Below the pieces are notes generated by a model. The model did no database searches, was not told the DNA's origin, and saw only the letters and a program-made list of their open reading frames with translations. 64,000 nucleotides of DNA, taken from contig NC_080727.1 in the NCBI RefSeq assembly GCF_019097595.1, forward strand, positions 9,198,001 to 9,262,000. The letters are read 5' to 3'. Position numbers and translations under genes: made by a program. Position 1 is the first letter of the stretch. Each line of letters opens with the position of its first letter. Source of the stretch: Hemibagrus wyckioides (Eukaryota > Chordata > Actinopteri > Siluriformes > Bagridae). This document shows, in pieces, positions 26,641 through 41,023 of the stretch.

Positions 26641-27874
26641 CTCTCTGTCTCTCACACACTGATACACACACTCTCTCTTGACTGTGTGGACACAAACACA
26701 CACACACATAATTTATACTGTTCATTACTTACTGCACTACCTCTACCTGTCATCCGCTGTTATAGTTATACTTATGTTTATTCTATTTGCACTACCTCAA
26801 CTGCTGCTGTGTATTTTTGCACAATACTTTTTTTCTAAAAAAAGTAACTGCTGCTTCCAACCGCTACTATGTATTTTTGCACAATACTTTTTTTCTACAT
26901 CATTTCACTTTATCTATTTTATTTCACTTACATTCCAGTACACGTTCTTTTATTTCCTTTCAGCACTAAGTGTCCTGTGTTCTTTTGTGTTGTCTTTATT
27001 GTATTTATTGTCTTTTTTTTGCACTGTCTTGTCTATGCTCTGTTTGCACCTAGCTGCACACTGTGCACTTTTTTTTTGGCTAAGACAAACTTCTGTCCTA
27101 GCTCTGTGGTGTTGTTTGTTGTTTTGTATTGTACTAGTAGTTGTATGTTTATGTAGCACCAGGTCCTGGAGAAACGTTGTTTCATTTCACTATGTACTGC
27201 GCCAGCTATATGTGGTTGAAATGACAATAAAAGCTTCTTGAATCTTGAATCTTGAATCTTGACTCGGTCAAGCTGAGCTGTCTGTTAAAAATGTGGAGTT
27301 GAAGTCATGTGACCTGAATCCACAACACTGAGTAATTAGATGTTTTTCACAGAATAACGAGATACTGATGAGGATTTAATTTTCTTGCATGGCAGTAATG
27401 TGATTCCATAGTAAACATTTGTTGCACTAAGTACGATTCCCGTTGGTGTAAATACTCACGGTGGGCACGTTGTGTTGGGCATGGGCATGTCCTCTAACGA
27501 CACGTCGATCATTTCTGTTTCACATGAAAATTAAGTGATACCAGTGAGTTTTAAAATAAACATAAATCAGATACACCAAATGATAGAAACAAACACTTAG
27601 TAGGCTAGATTTAGATTTAGCTCGATAACTCAGTTAGACTTACCTCATCATCTCACGGTCCGTGTGTCCACTGTGGTTAGGGATGGCCAGTCTCTTACCC
27701 TGTATAATAAAATCAGTCTTCATTTTGGAATTTTCTCTTTTGGAAAGATACATCTTTACTGAGGTTGTTTCCAAAGTCATGAGATTATGTTCGGAAGTTA
27801 CCATAGCAACAATTCGAAATGACGTACATGTGCGTACACGGCCCAGTGACGTCAAATCACGTGATAGACGTGTT

Positions 27875-27878
<4 letters not shown>

Positions 27879-27957
<79 letters not shown>
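27879..27957. repeat. CT, CTAT and AT composite microsatellite
   Basis: CT dinucleotides, then CTAT units, then TA dinucleotides, 25-100 bases upstream of the first rsph3 exon. It would fall in that gene's promoter region. Confidence 0.93.
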
Positions 27958-27960
<3 letters not shown>

Positions 27961-28599
27961 AGAAGTAGAAAAAAACAGAAAAGAGAGGGCTTTTGTTGCT
28001 ACATTTGCTTTTGTGGATGATTGTATGAATTAAGAAAAGTGACCAAAAAAGTGATCTTGCTTTTATTTACAAACATTATTTAAAAAAAAGCATCTGTATC
28101 ATTATAAAAAATAGCAATAAGTCACTATAAATATGCATAACATGTTAATGTAGTAAAAGAGTAAATAGTAAAACTGGTGTCAGACTCCTTTTTCCCACAC
28201 TGAGAGCCATGGTTTTAATGGGATGGACCTTTTTTCCAGTTCATATTTGTTAAGATTTGAACATTTTCTGCATAATCTTTTGCATCATTTGGGTCATTGT
28301 GACCTTTCACTTGGTTTCCCAAAACTACTGTATTGCTATGAAGCCGTGAAGCTGAAGATGCTGTTAATCAATAAACTGATCTAGACTTGATTAATAAATG
28401 TGTTTCATTTCCTTATATTGTGTCAGGAATTATATTCAGTTTTCTGTTCATATTTGTGTGTTGTTGAGGGCATTTGTGTTGTTGTTGTGAAATCATTTGC
28501 AGTTACATCAGATATATTTTATACACACATGTACATGAATATGTTAATGGTTTTTACCTTGAAAAAATTAATGTTAAGAGAAGGAGTTGTATTTATTTC

Positions 28600-29600
28600 C
28601 CTATCTGTGTACTTTGAAAGACTGGTCCTCACCCACCTCCAAGACTGTCTACCTCCCACTCTGGGTCCACACCAGTTCGCTTATCGCCGTAACCGGTCAA
28701 CAGAGGATGCCATCTCCACAGCGCTTCATTGTGCTCTGACTCACCTGGACATCCCCAACACTTACGTCAGGATGCTGTTCATTAACTTTAGTTCAGCATT
28801 TAACACAGTCAACCCGCTAATCTTGAAGCTTAAACAGCTTGGAATTAGTACTCCTCTCTGCAATTGGACTCTGTCAGACTGGACAACGTAACATTCTCCA
28901 GGCTCATCCTCAACACTGGAGTTCCCCAAGGATGTGTATTGTCCCCTTTCCTTTACTCCCTCTTCACCCATGACTGCATACCTGTACATGCCTCTAACAG
29001 CATTATCAAGTTTGCAGATGATACCCAGCTTTAAGTTCCTCGGGGTCCAGATCTCAGAGGACCTCACCTGGTCCATGAACACCTCCTTCCTGGTTAAAAA
29101 GGCACAACAGCACCTTTATTTTCTGAGGAGACTGAAAAAGGCCCACCTCTACTTCAAGATTCTTGTAAACTTTTACTGCTGTACCATGGAGAGCATCATC
29201 ACCAACTACATCTCAGTCTGGTACGGCAACTGCACAACTACAGACCGTAAAGCTCTTCAGTGGGTGGTGAAAACTCATTCATTGGCACTCAGACCCTCCA
29301 CCAATAACATTTACAATAAACACTGCCTGCAAAGGGCGAAAGGCATTATCAAAGACGCCTCTCACCGGAACTATGGACTGCTTACCTTTCTCCCATCCAG
29401 AAGGCGCTTCCGGTGTCTTAGCGCCCACACAAACAGACTGAGAAATAGCTTCTTCCCTGTGGCTGTTTCCTTACTGAATAGCTGATCACACTTATACACT
29501 GCAATATCTGTGTACATTTACTTTACCTCACTGTTATCCACTTGGCATCTTTGCACTATAGAAATAAAACAAAACTGGTTTTGCACTACTGTACATTTTT
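28600..29600 (+). mobile_element. Second L2/CR1-like LINE, internally deleted
   Basis: RT blocks at [23 protein letters not shown] and [11 protein letters not shown] (catalytic Asp of FIDF replaced by Asn), then a deletion that removes the sequence between GVPQGCVLSP (about 28919) and the TWSMNTSFLVKKAQQ block, so the FADD box is disrupted (KFADDT is followed at once by a later segment). A C-terminal frame runs 28934-29485. It shares the fold and word order of the 24.6 kb LINE but is clearly a different family member. Confidence 0.8.
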
Positions 29601-29617
29601 ATCCCGTTCATAACAGT

Positions 29618-29955
29618 AACGGTGGCTTAGTAGTTAGCCTCACACCTTGAGGGTCCTGGGTTCGAGTCCCGTTCCCGCTCACTGTGTGTGTGGAGTTTGC
29701 ATGTTCTCCCCGTGCTTGGTGGGTTTCCTCCGGGTGCTCCGGTTTCCTCCCACAGTCCAAAGACATGCTTCTAGGCTGATTGGAGTCTCTAAATTGCCCG
29801 TAGTGAGTGAGTGACTGAGTGTGTATGTGTGCCCTGTGATGGGTTGGCACTCCGTCCAGGGTGTATCCTGCCTTGATGCCCGATGACGCCTAAGATAGGC
29901 ACAGGCTCCCCATGACCCGAGTATAGATCGGATAAGCGGTACAGACGATGAAATA
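29618..29955 (+). mobile_element. tRNA-derived SINE, best copy in the window
   Basis: The head has A-box-like GGTGGCTTAGTAGTTAGCC and B-box-like GGGTTCGAGTCCC (29659-29671). The body has the fish SINE words 'gtttgcatgttctccccgtg' and 'gtttcctcccacagtccaaa', ending in 'ggataagcggtacagacgatg' and an A-rich tail. Degenerate copies occur at 10.5, 13.4-14.2 and 39.8 kb, all reversed. Confidence 0.85.
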
Positions 29956-31011
29956 AAAAAAAATATACACAATATTTGGACTCAAATCAAACACAATTTG
30001 GACACAACAATTTTCACACTTCCAGAGATTATTGTATTATTGTGCTCTAAAAGAAAGCCTTTTCTGGCTCTTTCTGGTTCACATCTTTAGTCGATGCACT
30101 CTTCTTCTGTCCACCTGTAAAAGCAAATGTTTACACACATGATCATCTGAAATGTCCCGCTTCATATTGTATATTCATATTCTATTTTAAAGTGACCTGG
30201 TTACATTGTAATTGGTTTGAGTACTCAGTAATATTAATTAACAACATTTATTTATTATATGGTTGAGGGGAAGTAATTATGCCCATTTATTGGAGCTTCA
30301 TGTGATCTAATTCACCTTAGTGCAAAATGTTTGGACACCCCTCCAAACATTATAAAGAAATAGGAGATTTTTCCATACTGTGTACGTCTTTCCTCAGAAT
30401 TGTAGAACATCGTGTAAAAAGCAGAGTGGGGATTGTTGGGGATTGATGTTTGAAAGTTTTTTAAAGGTGAGAAGTTCTTCATCAGATGAGATCATAATAT
30501 TTTCTGGTGTAACCTGTCCTATGCAATTTATTAAGAAGTCTCTGATTGAGAGAGAAAGACAAGAAAATGATTACTAAGAATCATCATCATCATCTTGATC
30601 ATCATCATCATGATCCTCCATATCCACATGGCTTCATTTCCATTCAGGAATGTGTTTGGTGTTTAATTCAGGTTATATCTGAAGGTCAAAAAGAGTCTGT
30701 TATATTATTTAGCTCAGTGCACAGAGATAATATGCATATGCTGTATATTACAATATAAAAGCTGCTTATGTCAATGCCACAATATATTGTAAATGTCTCA
30801 GAGATGAAAGAAAAAATACATATTTATAAAGTTATTATAAAGTTGTACACATTTTCAGTTTCTTATTTTTAGAATAGTATTTATTTCTAAAAGTAAGCAA
30901 AATCATCAACCAACTGGAAATGTTATGTTATATAGGAAAATAATCAACAACAGTGTAGTTACTCTGACCAGCCCAAAGTGGATTCTTTTCCTACTCCAAC
31001 ATGTCAATTCA

Positions 31012-31215
31012 ATTTTCAATTTCAATTTTATTTGTATAGTGTTTTTAACAACGGACATTGTCTTAAAGCAGCTTTACAGAACATAAGAAACATAGTACAA
31101 AAGTCCTAGATTAATGTTAGGCAAAATCATCCCTAGTGAGAAACCTGAGGTGACTGTGGCAAGGAAAATCTCCCTTAGATGGTATGAGGAAGAAACCTTG
31201 TGAGGACTCAAAATG
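31012..31215 (+). repeat. Interspersed repeat, family shared with 12560-12830
   Basis: Same opening (CAATTTTATTTGTATAGTG, then 'aacggacattgtcttaaagcagctttacag') and continues with 'cctgaggtgactgtggcaag' and 'ggtatgaggaagaaacctt'. Longer and better preserved than the 12.6 kb copy. Confidence 0.65.
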
Positions 31216-31651
31216 AACCTCACCTGATTATAAATTATTATAAACACCGGAGAGCGTGATTATGAACAATGTCCTTTCTACAGTCATATACACTCGGCTG
31301 TGTGATGTCACAAAAGTTTTGTTTTTCATATTCCATAGTACTTTACTGATGATTTTTAAAAAGAATTTTTTTTTTTTATAAATGAATGAATGAATGATGT
31401 ACTTTTTATCCATTTACATGTCATTTTGTTTTCCTGTCAAGGAAATAGATAGGTAAAGTTCATCACAGAAAACTGTGATGTTAGCCAGTCTGTCTATGTC
31501 TGTATAAATGTGTGTGTGTGTCTGTGTGTGATACCTGATAACCTGATACTAAGTTTTATTCTATGAGTCTAAAATACATCTTAAATTATATGACGATTTC
31601 ATACTGGAAATTCATGCTTGGAAACCACGTCACGTGTTTCCGGGAGCTGCA

Positions 31652-31693
<42 letters not shown>

Positions 31694-31973
31694 TGCTCTA
31701 CTCTTTCGTGGTATGGTTTGGCACTCTATCGCCCTCTGGTGGTCAATATTAATACGACACCATAACGTGACACACACAGACCCGTATTCATCTCAGCAGT
31801 TTCCTTACTTTCTCTGTCTTTGAGTACATGGAAAATAAAGACTACTTAAAAAAATTCTAATCTGAAATTAACCTGAGCTTTTATAACGCCTCTTCTATAA
31901 CGCCCCCTAAATAATACTAATAAATACAATTAATATTAAACCTACTATATGCGTCCTATAGACCTATGCCTAA

Positions 31974-31974
31974 A

Positions 31975-32064
<90 letters not shown>
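31974..32064. repeat. CTAT then CTGT microsatellite
   Basis: About fourteen CTAT units followed by about eight CTGT units, ending about 95 bases before the probable rpl37 transcription start. Confidence 0.95.
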
Positions 32065-32148
32065 TATGAATCGCTCGAAAAGTTTCAGGACCCATTTCGG
32101 TGTTACACCGCAACCAAACCCGGATGTCTTTTAGTGTTGCACCAATTC

Positions 32149-32185
32149 CTTTTCCGCCCTCTTTCGGCTCTCATCTGAGGAAAAG
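32149..32185 (+). promoter_or_regulatory. rpl37 transcription start and 5' TOP tract
   Basis: A pyrimidine-rich run, CCTTTTCCGCCCTCTTTCGG, lies 18-37 bases before the ATG. Vertebrate ribosomal protein mRNAs start at a C in such a tract (5' TOP), which places their translation under mTOR/LARP1 control. The start is most likely near 32149 or 32158. I infer the exact base; the tract itself is visible. Confidence 0.7.
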
Positions 32186-34985
<2,800 letters not shown>

Positions 34986-34996
34986 TACATGCTCCC

Positions 34997-35002
34997 AATA
35001 AA
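34997..35002 (+). terminator. rpl37 polyadenylation signal
   Basis: AATAAA begins 12 bases after the TAA stop, followed by a TG/T-rich region (35025-35045). This implies a very short 3' UTR, as is usual for ribosomal protein genes. Confidence 0.9.
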
Positions 35003-36811
35003 CATGTCGACAACAAACATGATGCTTTGTGGTCTGTTTTTCAATCAATTTCTCAAGTACACACTTGTGTGTATTAAAGTGCACATAGCATTAACATTAC
35101 TCTCTATGGTAGATTAAATGTCTGCAATATTGAAGGAAAAAATCTGTCCTGAATGACTAGCAAATCAATATTTCTAATTAATGTTATCTTCAGTTGCTGA
35201 CATGATATCATTTGGACTGATTTGTGCTGATTTTAAAAAATCAACAACTTTTTTTTTTAACAACTTTTTTCTGGCATATTAGTTCACATTACCCATGCAT
35301 TGTACTTGATTCTATAATAGTAATACTAGTTGGATTTATCCTTTTTGTTTTTTGGCTTAATGATGCTCTGTTATCCTTTGTTTGAAGTTTGAATAAGATT
35401 TTCTTATGTATATTAACCAGCATATTAACATATTTTATTGCACCAAAAAATAGGAAAATGTTTGTGCTTGAGTTACATGTTCTGTGGTGACCCTCATATA
35501 GTTGATATGTTTTTGAGATGATTCATAACACAGCTTCTAGACAGCTGTAGATTTATTAGGCATATCCATCTTAAATCTGCTCCCTGCATACATAATTTGA
35601 CAAATCAGTTGATTTACTGTCATTCCTTAGAATAGCTATTGCTGTAAGTAATGTGGGACTATCTAAGCTTTTCCATCAGTAATTAACAGTGATTAAGTGT
35701 AATGCAATAATCATAGAGACTTAGAAACACTACACTTGAATGGCTTTTGTAGGCATTTTCTTTAGTAGATAAATATATACCTGTGTATGATAATATTTCT
35801 CTAGCACTTCATCAGTACACAGTGTATGACCACAGAACACTTGGTTGGATATTTCTGGCATATTCTTTACTTGGCATTGACACTGAGGTGTTCAAAATGT
35901 CCCAGCAACACTACAGTGCCTTAATCAGTTCTACTCCCACTTCCATGCCACGTCAGTGTCACTGCTGTGGTGAGATCTATCACCACCCAAATAATAACTG
36001 GTAGCACCAGATGGGCATTAGTCAGTAATTATATAGTGCCAGGGCCTCCTCAGTCTCTGGCTGGGGGCAGTTCCACCAGGGGAGGGAAGAGCCCAGTCAA
36101 CAGCAGTTTACTCATCAGCGCCAGACTGTTGAGTATGAGCACGTCTCTCACATCTACATAAATATAAATCTTTTTCTAATTTTATCTCTATTGTCTTTTT
36201 TTTTTAACGTGGATTTAATTTTATTTTACGTATGAAATGATTCACCGAATGATCAATTCAATGCAGAACACCCAGAGCATCAAATCCTCACTGCTTGGCT
36301 GTAAAAGAAATGACTTCAGACCAAATATAAGACATTATAATCCTCCAGGAAACATGGTAAACATTCTGTGCCACAATCTGTGCTGTGTACATTCCTTTTA
36401 GTGACATTTCTTTTAGTCATCTCTACATTGACATCTGCAGTTTCTTAGAAATGTGTACAGATCTGTGTGAATCTGTTCACATGCCCTGGTTTGCTAGCTG
36501 ACATCTATACAAAGCAATAACCATTACTTATTAAAATACTGATACCACAGGAACCTTGAGAAATCCCCATAACAGCTCTGACATGCCAGTCAATATGAAT
36601 GACAAACACAGTGATAGGAAGAGGAGCATCTTCCAGGGTGTCATTCAATCCTTCAACTTTTCTGGACTTCTCTGCAAAACACCCACTACCTCAACAAACT
36701 ACATGTTGCATACAACTACCACCAATCTATATCCATATCTTATATTTTCTCTCTCACCTGTATAGTTAAATTCAACTTTCATTGTAGTAATGTTCTTAGC
36801 AGAATCTTGTT

Positions 36812-37006
36812 TCAAGATTCAAGAAGCTTTATTGTCATTTCAACCACATATAGCTGGTGCAGTACATAGTGAAATGAAACTATGTTTCTCCAGGACCTGG
36901 TGCTACATAAACATACAACAACAAGTTCAACACAAAAACAACACCACAGAGCTAGGACAGACGTTTGTCTTGGCCACGTAAAGTGCACAGTGTGCAGCTA
37001 GGTGCT
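36812..37006 (-). mobile_element. 3' end of an L2/CR1-like LINE
   Basis: Reverse complement of the 3' UTR of the element at 24592-27263: the AATAAAGCTTCTTGAATCTTGA end, 'atgtggttgaaatgacaat' and 'gcaccaggtcctggagaaa' all match with few changes. About 195 bp, so heavily 5'-truncated. Confidence 0.88.
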
Positions 37007-37210
37007 CTCACCACTGTGACCTGGGTCCAATTGCTGGGCAGGAAATCAACCCCTGAGGGGCTAACTGTCAGAGCTGATCCCAAGCCCTTATAAAATATAA
37101 AAAAGACTGACTCAGGAAGGGCATCCTGCGTAAAACCTGTGGCAAAATCAAGTTTTGCTGATCGAATGATCTGCTGTGGCAGCCCTAAACAGGGAGCAGC
37201 CGATGGACAT
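37007..37210 (+). mobile_element. SINE-like element with an RTE-type 3' tail
   Basis: Ends with 'gaatgatctgctgtggcagccc', which resembles the 3' terminus of the RTE LINE at 59.9 kb (GATTCGCTGTGGCGACCCC on its coding strand). The preceding 'aggaagggcatcctgcgtaaaacc' is a known part of such fish elements. It is joined directly to the L2 fragment on its left. Confidence 0.6.
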
Positions 37211-37639
37211 TGTAATTAATATTCTTAGTCTGTTTTGATCATATTTTTGTGACAGAGATGGTTAAAATTGCATTTTACAGCATGTTTTACTGTGTGTGGA
37301 GTATTTGACAAATAAAATTTGAATTTTAAAGGCCTTTTCACATTTCTATTAATATTGCTTATACCATTGTTTAAATGACATTTTCACTAGTTGAAATGTT
37401 ACTAGATATCTATCTAGATATCTACACTGCAATATTGATCTTTATAATTTAGAGGTAATTTTAATATAAAGATGTATTATAATGTGTTTTGACTCATCAT
37501 AATAATATTATGGATATCTAAATGCATATCAGCTAGTTAAAATACACTTTATACAATTTATACTTATTCATTACCAAGTAATTAGTTAAATATAAATTAA
37601 ATATAAATATTTATATATAGATAAATATTTATATAGTCA

Positions 37640-37675
37640 TATATATACAGTATATATATATATATTATATATATA

Positions 37676-37714
<39 letters not shown>
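37640..37714. repeat. AT dinucleotide repeat
   Basis: Imperfect TA repeat with two TTA interruptions. The flanking sequence is AT-rich. Confidence 0.9.
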
Positions 37715-37718
<4 letters not shown>

Positions 37719-39204
37719 TCCTAGGGAAGTAAAGGAACAATAACCTTTATGTAGAGATGATTGCATACGAATGACGTAACAGGACAGGAGGTAGAACACA
37801 GCACAGGATATTAACTCACAATGGTAGGAGAACATGGGCAGTACCAAAGAAATGAACATAAAAAAACTACTCTGTGCTCTGTTTTAGTTGACTAACCTAA
37901 CTAACTGCAAAGAAAACTAACTGATTACACTAGGCTAAACTAAGCCTACGTGGTGCAATGTATCTTGTGAGGTAGGGTAAACCAAGTGAGGTAGGGTAAA
38001 CAGGAGTGGCTAGCAAGGCCAACAGGGGCAACAAACTAACAAGGAGAAAAAAGAAAGACAGCAACTAACAAAAACTAGCAGGGCCAACAGAGGCTAGCAA
38101 AGCTAATAAGGGCTACAAACATAAAATTTCAACCTAAAATTAACCAAACCCTCATATTCCAGAAAAGAGCTTGAAAAATTGACTTTTTCTCTCACTCGAA
38201 TTAACAGATGGAGAAAGCACTCAGGACATGCTATAAAGGACAGCAAAAACATTCCTGCCAAATAACTGAAGTTGGTTAAAACTTTAACCAATGGGACAAA
38301 CACCCAGCCAAATTATACGCATTAAATTTTTGTAAAAGCATTAACTGAGCACAGAAACACAACTCATATTATAATGGTTGTACAGCTAAATAAAGATGAT
38401 TTAACTATTACTCAAACTGAAAAAGATCCATTAAAATCTAGCTCCATTTAAGGAGCAGTGACTTGCACATGTACCATTACAAAGCACTGTAACACCAGGA
38501 GCTGGCTGGATGCAAGTTGCAAGTTTATTGATGGAAATGACCAAGCAGACAAATGGGCAGAGACAAATTTAGGCTGGAATAAGCAGGACAAAATTGCTAA
38601 GAACAGGATCAAACCCATGATAGAGTGCACCCAGTAGCAAAGTTTATTTGTATTGAACACGTGTGTGAGTGGAATGAGCAAGGTAACAGATCGTGTCTCA
38701 AGTCTTGTAGTTTATTGTTTGATGAAGGGATTTTATTCATGTTTATAGATAAAATGCAGTGCTGTCTGAACCCAAGGCAACAGTATGCTGTGTCAAACTG
38801 AACTGCTTGAAGACAGTGACAGAGATCAAATAGAGGAGCACACTGACAAAGCACAGGCTTGTTGCACACTGGCAGGCCATCAGACTGAGCTGATATATGA
38901 AATCCTGGCACCCTACAATGCAGAGAGTGTGCACACTGTGCAGAGCAATGCTGCTCTTAAACAAGTGCCAAAAATACAGCAATTTATGGGAAATTAACTT
39001 TAGAAAAGGTGTAATGTTCATTATCCATCAATTCTGCACTCTTACTAACACTGATTAATGCACAATTGACAATGAATGCCAAACCCACACATATAGACAC
39101 CCTGATTGACATTTGCACTGATAGTTTATTGCTTATTGTGGGTCAGGTTTTTTTATTATTATTATTTTATTACAAAAAAAATCTTTATATTCGATTTCAA
39201 TAGT

Positions 39205-40095
39205 GTGGGCAGTGCAGTGGTGCAGAGGTTGCTAGCTCATAGCTCCAGGGGCCCTGATTTCCTCCACTTCTAAAAACATGACATGTAGGTGGATTTCTGT
39301 AAATGTGTGTTTATATTCTGCCCTGTAGTGGACTGGCATCTCTCCAATATGTGTTCGCTCTTCATGTCTAGAGTTTTCAGTATTGTCCCGAGATTCTCCT
39401 GAACCCTGATCAGGATTTTTAATTGTTTAAGCAGGTATTACATTTTTTTACATGATTAAAAGAATTTCAATGCTTTTACAACACTGAAACAGTTGTAAGG
39501 GTCATCTCGATTGAATTAAATTGTATACCTAAACTGTGCCTCTATAGACACAAGATACATGTACCTTGAAAGATATAAAATGATCTCAAAGAATGGTGTT
39601 TTAAATATCTTTGCAGCTTTAAACTCTCTTCTTACTTATTCCCAAAACTCAGCTTTCCTGCAATATAGTGGTGACTTGATAATTAATACATTTTTGATAC
39701 AGTCAAAATAAGCATTGCCTGAATATGTGCTCCAAGTTTCCATTTTCAATTGATTACAATATTCAACTAATAAAATATGATTGACTGAACATCAACGACA
39801 GTGTTCCAATTCAGACACATTTAGCAGCATAATTCTCCACCCATTATCTGTACCACTTTTCCTACAGGGAATCTCGAGGAGATTTCACAGTCAAAGTCAG
39901 TATCAGGGAAACCTGGATCCTATCCCAGCGGGCTCTGGGACACCCTGAACAGGGTCAATTTCGAGATCAGCCTACCATGCATATCTTTGGATTGGGGAAG
40001 GAAAGCCTCAGGGCATGAGGAGAACTTGCCACCTCAGTATGCAAGAAATCAAAGTCCCAACCAACACACTAACCCCTAAGCTCTTGTGCCCCATT
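39205..40095. mobile_element. Two SINE relics in opposite orientations
   Basis: Plus-oriented relic at about 39205-39420 ('gggcagtgcagtggtgcagag', 'tagtggactggcatctc') and minus-oriented relic at about 39835-40095 ('ttggattggggaaggaaagc', 'cctatcccagcgggctctg'). Both are strongly diverged and the boundaries are approximate. Confidence 0.55.
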
Positions 40096-40499
40096 AACAA
40101 GCAGCGTAAATGAAAACCAGTAGCTGTAGATTAGATAGGTGTAGGTTTTACTGGTGTGACTCTGGGTGGTCTGTGTTTCTAAATCCTGCGTTTTGCTTCC
40201 AGATAAAAAGGAAGATTTTTCAGAGGTGGGGTGTGGTGTTTAAATTCATTGGCATATTTTACATATCACATATTTTTACGTTTGATATAGGAAAATAACG
40301 ACTGTACACCTCTACATCTAGCCAATAAACTCCTTTATTAATCAGCTGATCAGATGAATCGGTTGCGTTAAATGAGGTTGTGCATTGCAGTGGTCCTGCA
40401 GGTGGAGCATAGCATAGCTATTGTGTGTGTTTATTTATTATTTTTGGGAAAACGTTATTTACTGTTTCTTCTATTACAAACTGATTTAAGGACAGAAGT

Positions 40500-41023
40500 G
40501 GCACGTGTATGTTGGCGTGTTAGTCAACGTTTGAGACTTGCGTTAAAATGACATCACACGCGTTACATGCAGTCGCGAGGTCCAGGCATGGAGACCGTCT
40601 CTGTAGGCTAAAGACCTTCATTTGTCCCGAAATCTTGCAGCACACTGTTTGCATGCTTGACTCCAAGCGAAAGCGCGGACACGACTACTGAACACAGGCG
40701 ACAGGTTTGGTGGGTTCGCGCCCTTTATATTCTATACCTCTTAGTTTTCCTCCCAGAGGTCCGATGGGAGCTTCTATTCCAGTCACGCGCGTGCGCTGAA
40801 CCTGGGAAACTGGAGCGCGCGTGATGCTGGCGGCGTCTTTCTTCACAGACACATATCACCAGAGATTATTGACATATTCCCGTACCGACTTTGGAAACCG
40901 GAGCTTCGAAACATAACTGCAAAATAAGTAATCCCTGTGAGGACTGGGTCCCAGAATAATGCGCTCAAGGACTGGATGAACGCGCCTCTCCGTTATTCCC
41001 CGTTATTATTAGCGCGCGGAAGG
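40500..41023 (+). promoter_or_regulatory. CpG-rich promoter and 5' UTR of st8sia5
   Basis: CpG density rises sharply against the AT-rich surroundings, with CACGCGCGTGCGC at 40784 and GGAGCGCGCGTGATG at 40812, and stays high into exon 1 (to about 41110). No TATA box was seen. This is the pattern of a CpG-island promoter; the start site is not determined. Confidence 0.7.

Larger units (their letters stand above)
24592..27263 (+). mobile_element. L2/CR1-like LINE, 5'-truncated, inserted in an rsph3 exon
   Basis: Begins inside the reverse-transcriptase ORF (first codons read [11 protein letters not shown]) and ends with a short repeated tail, three to four TTGAATC-like units at about 27236-27262. 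Between them lie the RT region, a 40-bp minisatellite and a 3' UTR with AATAAA near 27225. Joining 24591 to 27264 restores the rsph3 exon frame exactly. No clear target-site duplication flanks it, as is common in L2-type elements. A second copy of the 3' end is at 36812-37006. Confidence 0.88.
22161..27855 (-). pseudogene. rsph3: Radial spoke head protein 3 homolog, broken copy with introns
   Basis: RSPH3 is an axonemal radial-spoke protein of motile cilia. Exons on the minus strand: 27644 to about 27855 (start uncertain), 27460-27514 (NDRRVVRG), a split exon 27264-27281 plus 24474-24591 (KHIDVQT), 23651-23796 (ELYLEELSDHIEEV, PSTPLFIPAKTG), 23217-23420 (FDFDLEVQPVLQVLIGKT), 22818-22980 (HYLADLLPSVYS, GYFYDP), 22472-22558 (GFLPWLMAEV), 22161-22210 (ends YYK, stop). 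Phases agree through all junctions. Three lesions are visible: a 2672-bp LINE inside the split exon, an in-frame TGA at 23253-23255 where family members have Arg, and AA instead of AG at the acceptor 23421-23422. Retained introns mark it as a decayed or duplicated gene, not a processed copy. The C-terminus is shorter than in human RSPH3. A functional paralog may exist elsewhere. Confidence 0.85.
29956..32148. other. Intergenic stretch before rpl37
   Basis: No gene I can defend. It contains an interspersed repeat (31012-31215), a TG repeat (31652-31690), a CTAT/CTGT repeat (31974-32064) and a weak terminal-exon candidate on the minus strand at 30047-30114, discussed in the findings. Confidence 0.6.
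35003..40499. other. Intergenic stretch between rpl37 and st8sia5
   Basis: No convincing exon. It holds a decayed dispersed repeat (about 35850-36150), an L2 3' end (36812-37006), a SINE with an RTE-like tail (37007-37210), an AT repeat (37640-37714) and two SINE relics (39205-39420, 39835-40095). The remainder is AT-rich unique DNA. Confidence 0.6.

Noticed and set aside
26678..27241. 187-codon open frame after the minisatellite
   Set aside because: It lies in the LINE 3' UTR, is Phe/Cys/Leu-rich, and its sequence recurs as non-coding L2 3' end at 36.8 kb.
38609..39021. Overlapping frames on both strands near 38.8 kb
   Set aside because: No similarity to known proteins, no splice signals in a consistent phase, and neither strand is preferred.
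40976..41023. Upstream in-frame ATG of st8sia5 as the true start
   Set aside because: The 16 extra residues have no counterpart in the family; the ATG at 41024 aligns with the usual N-terminus.
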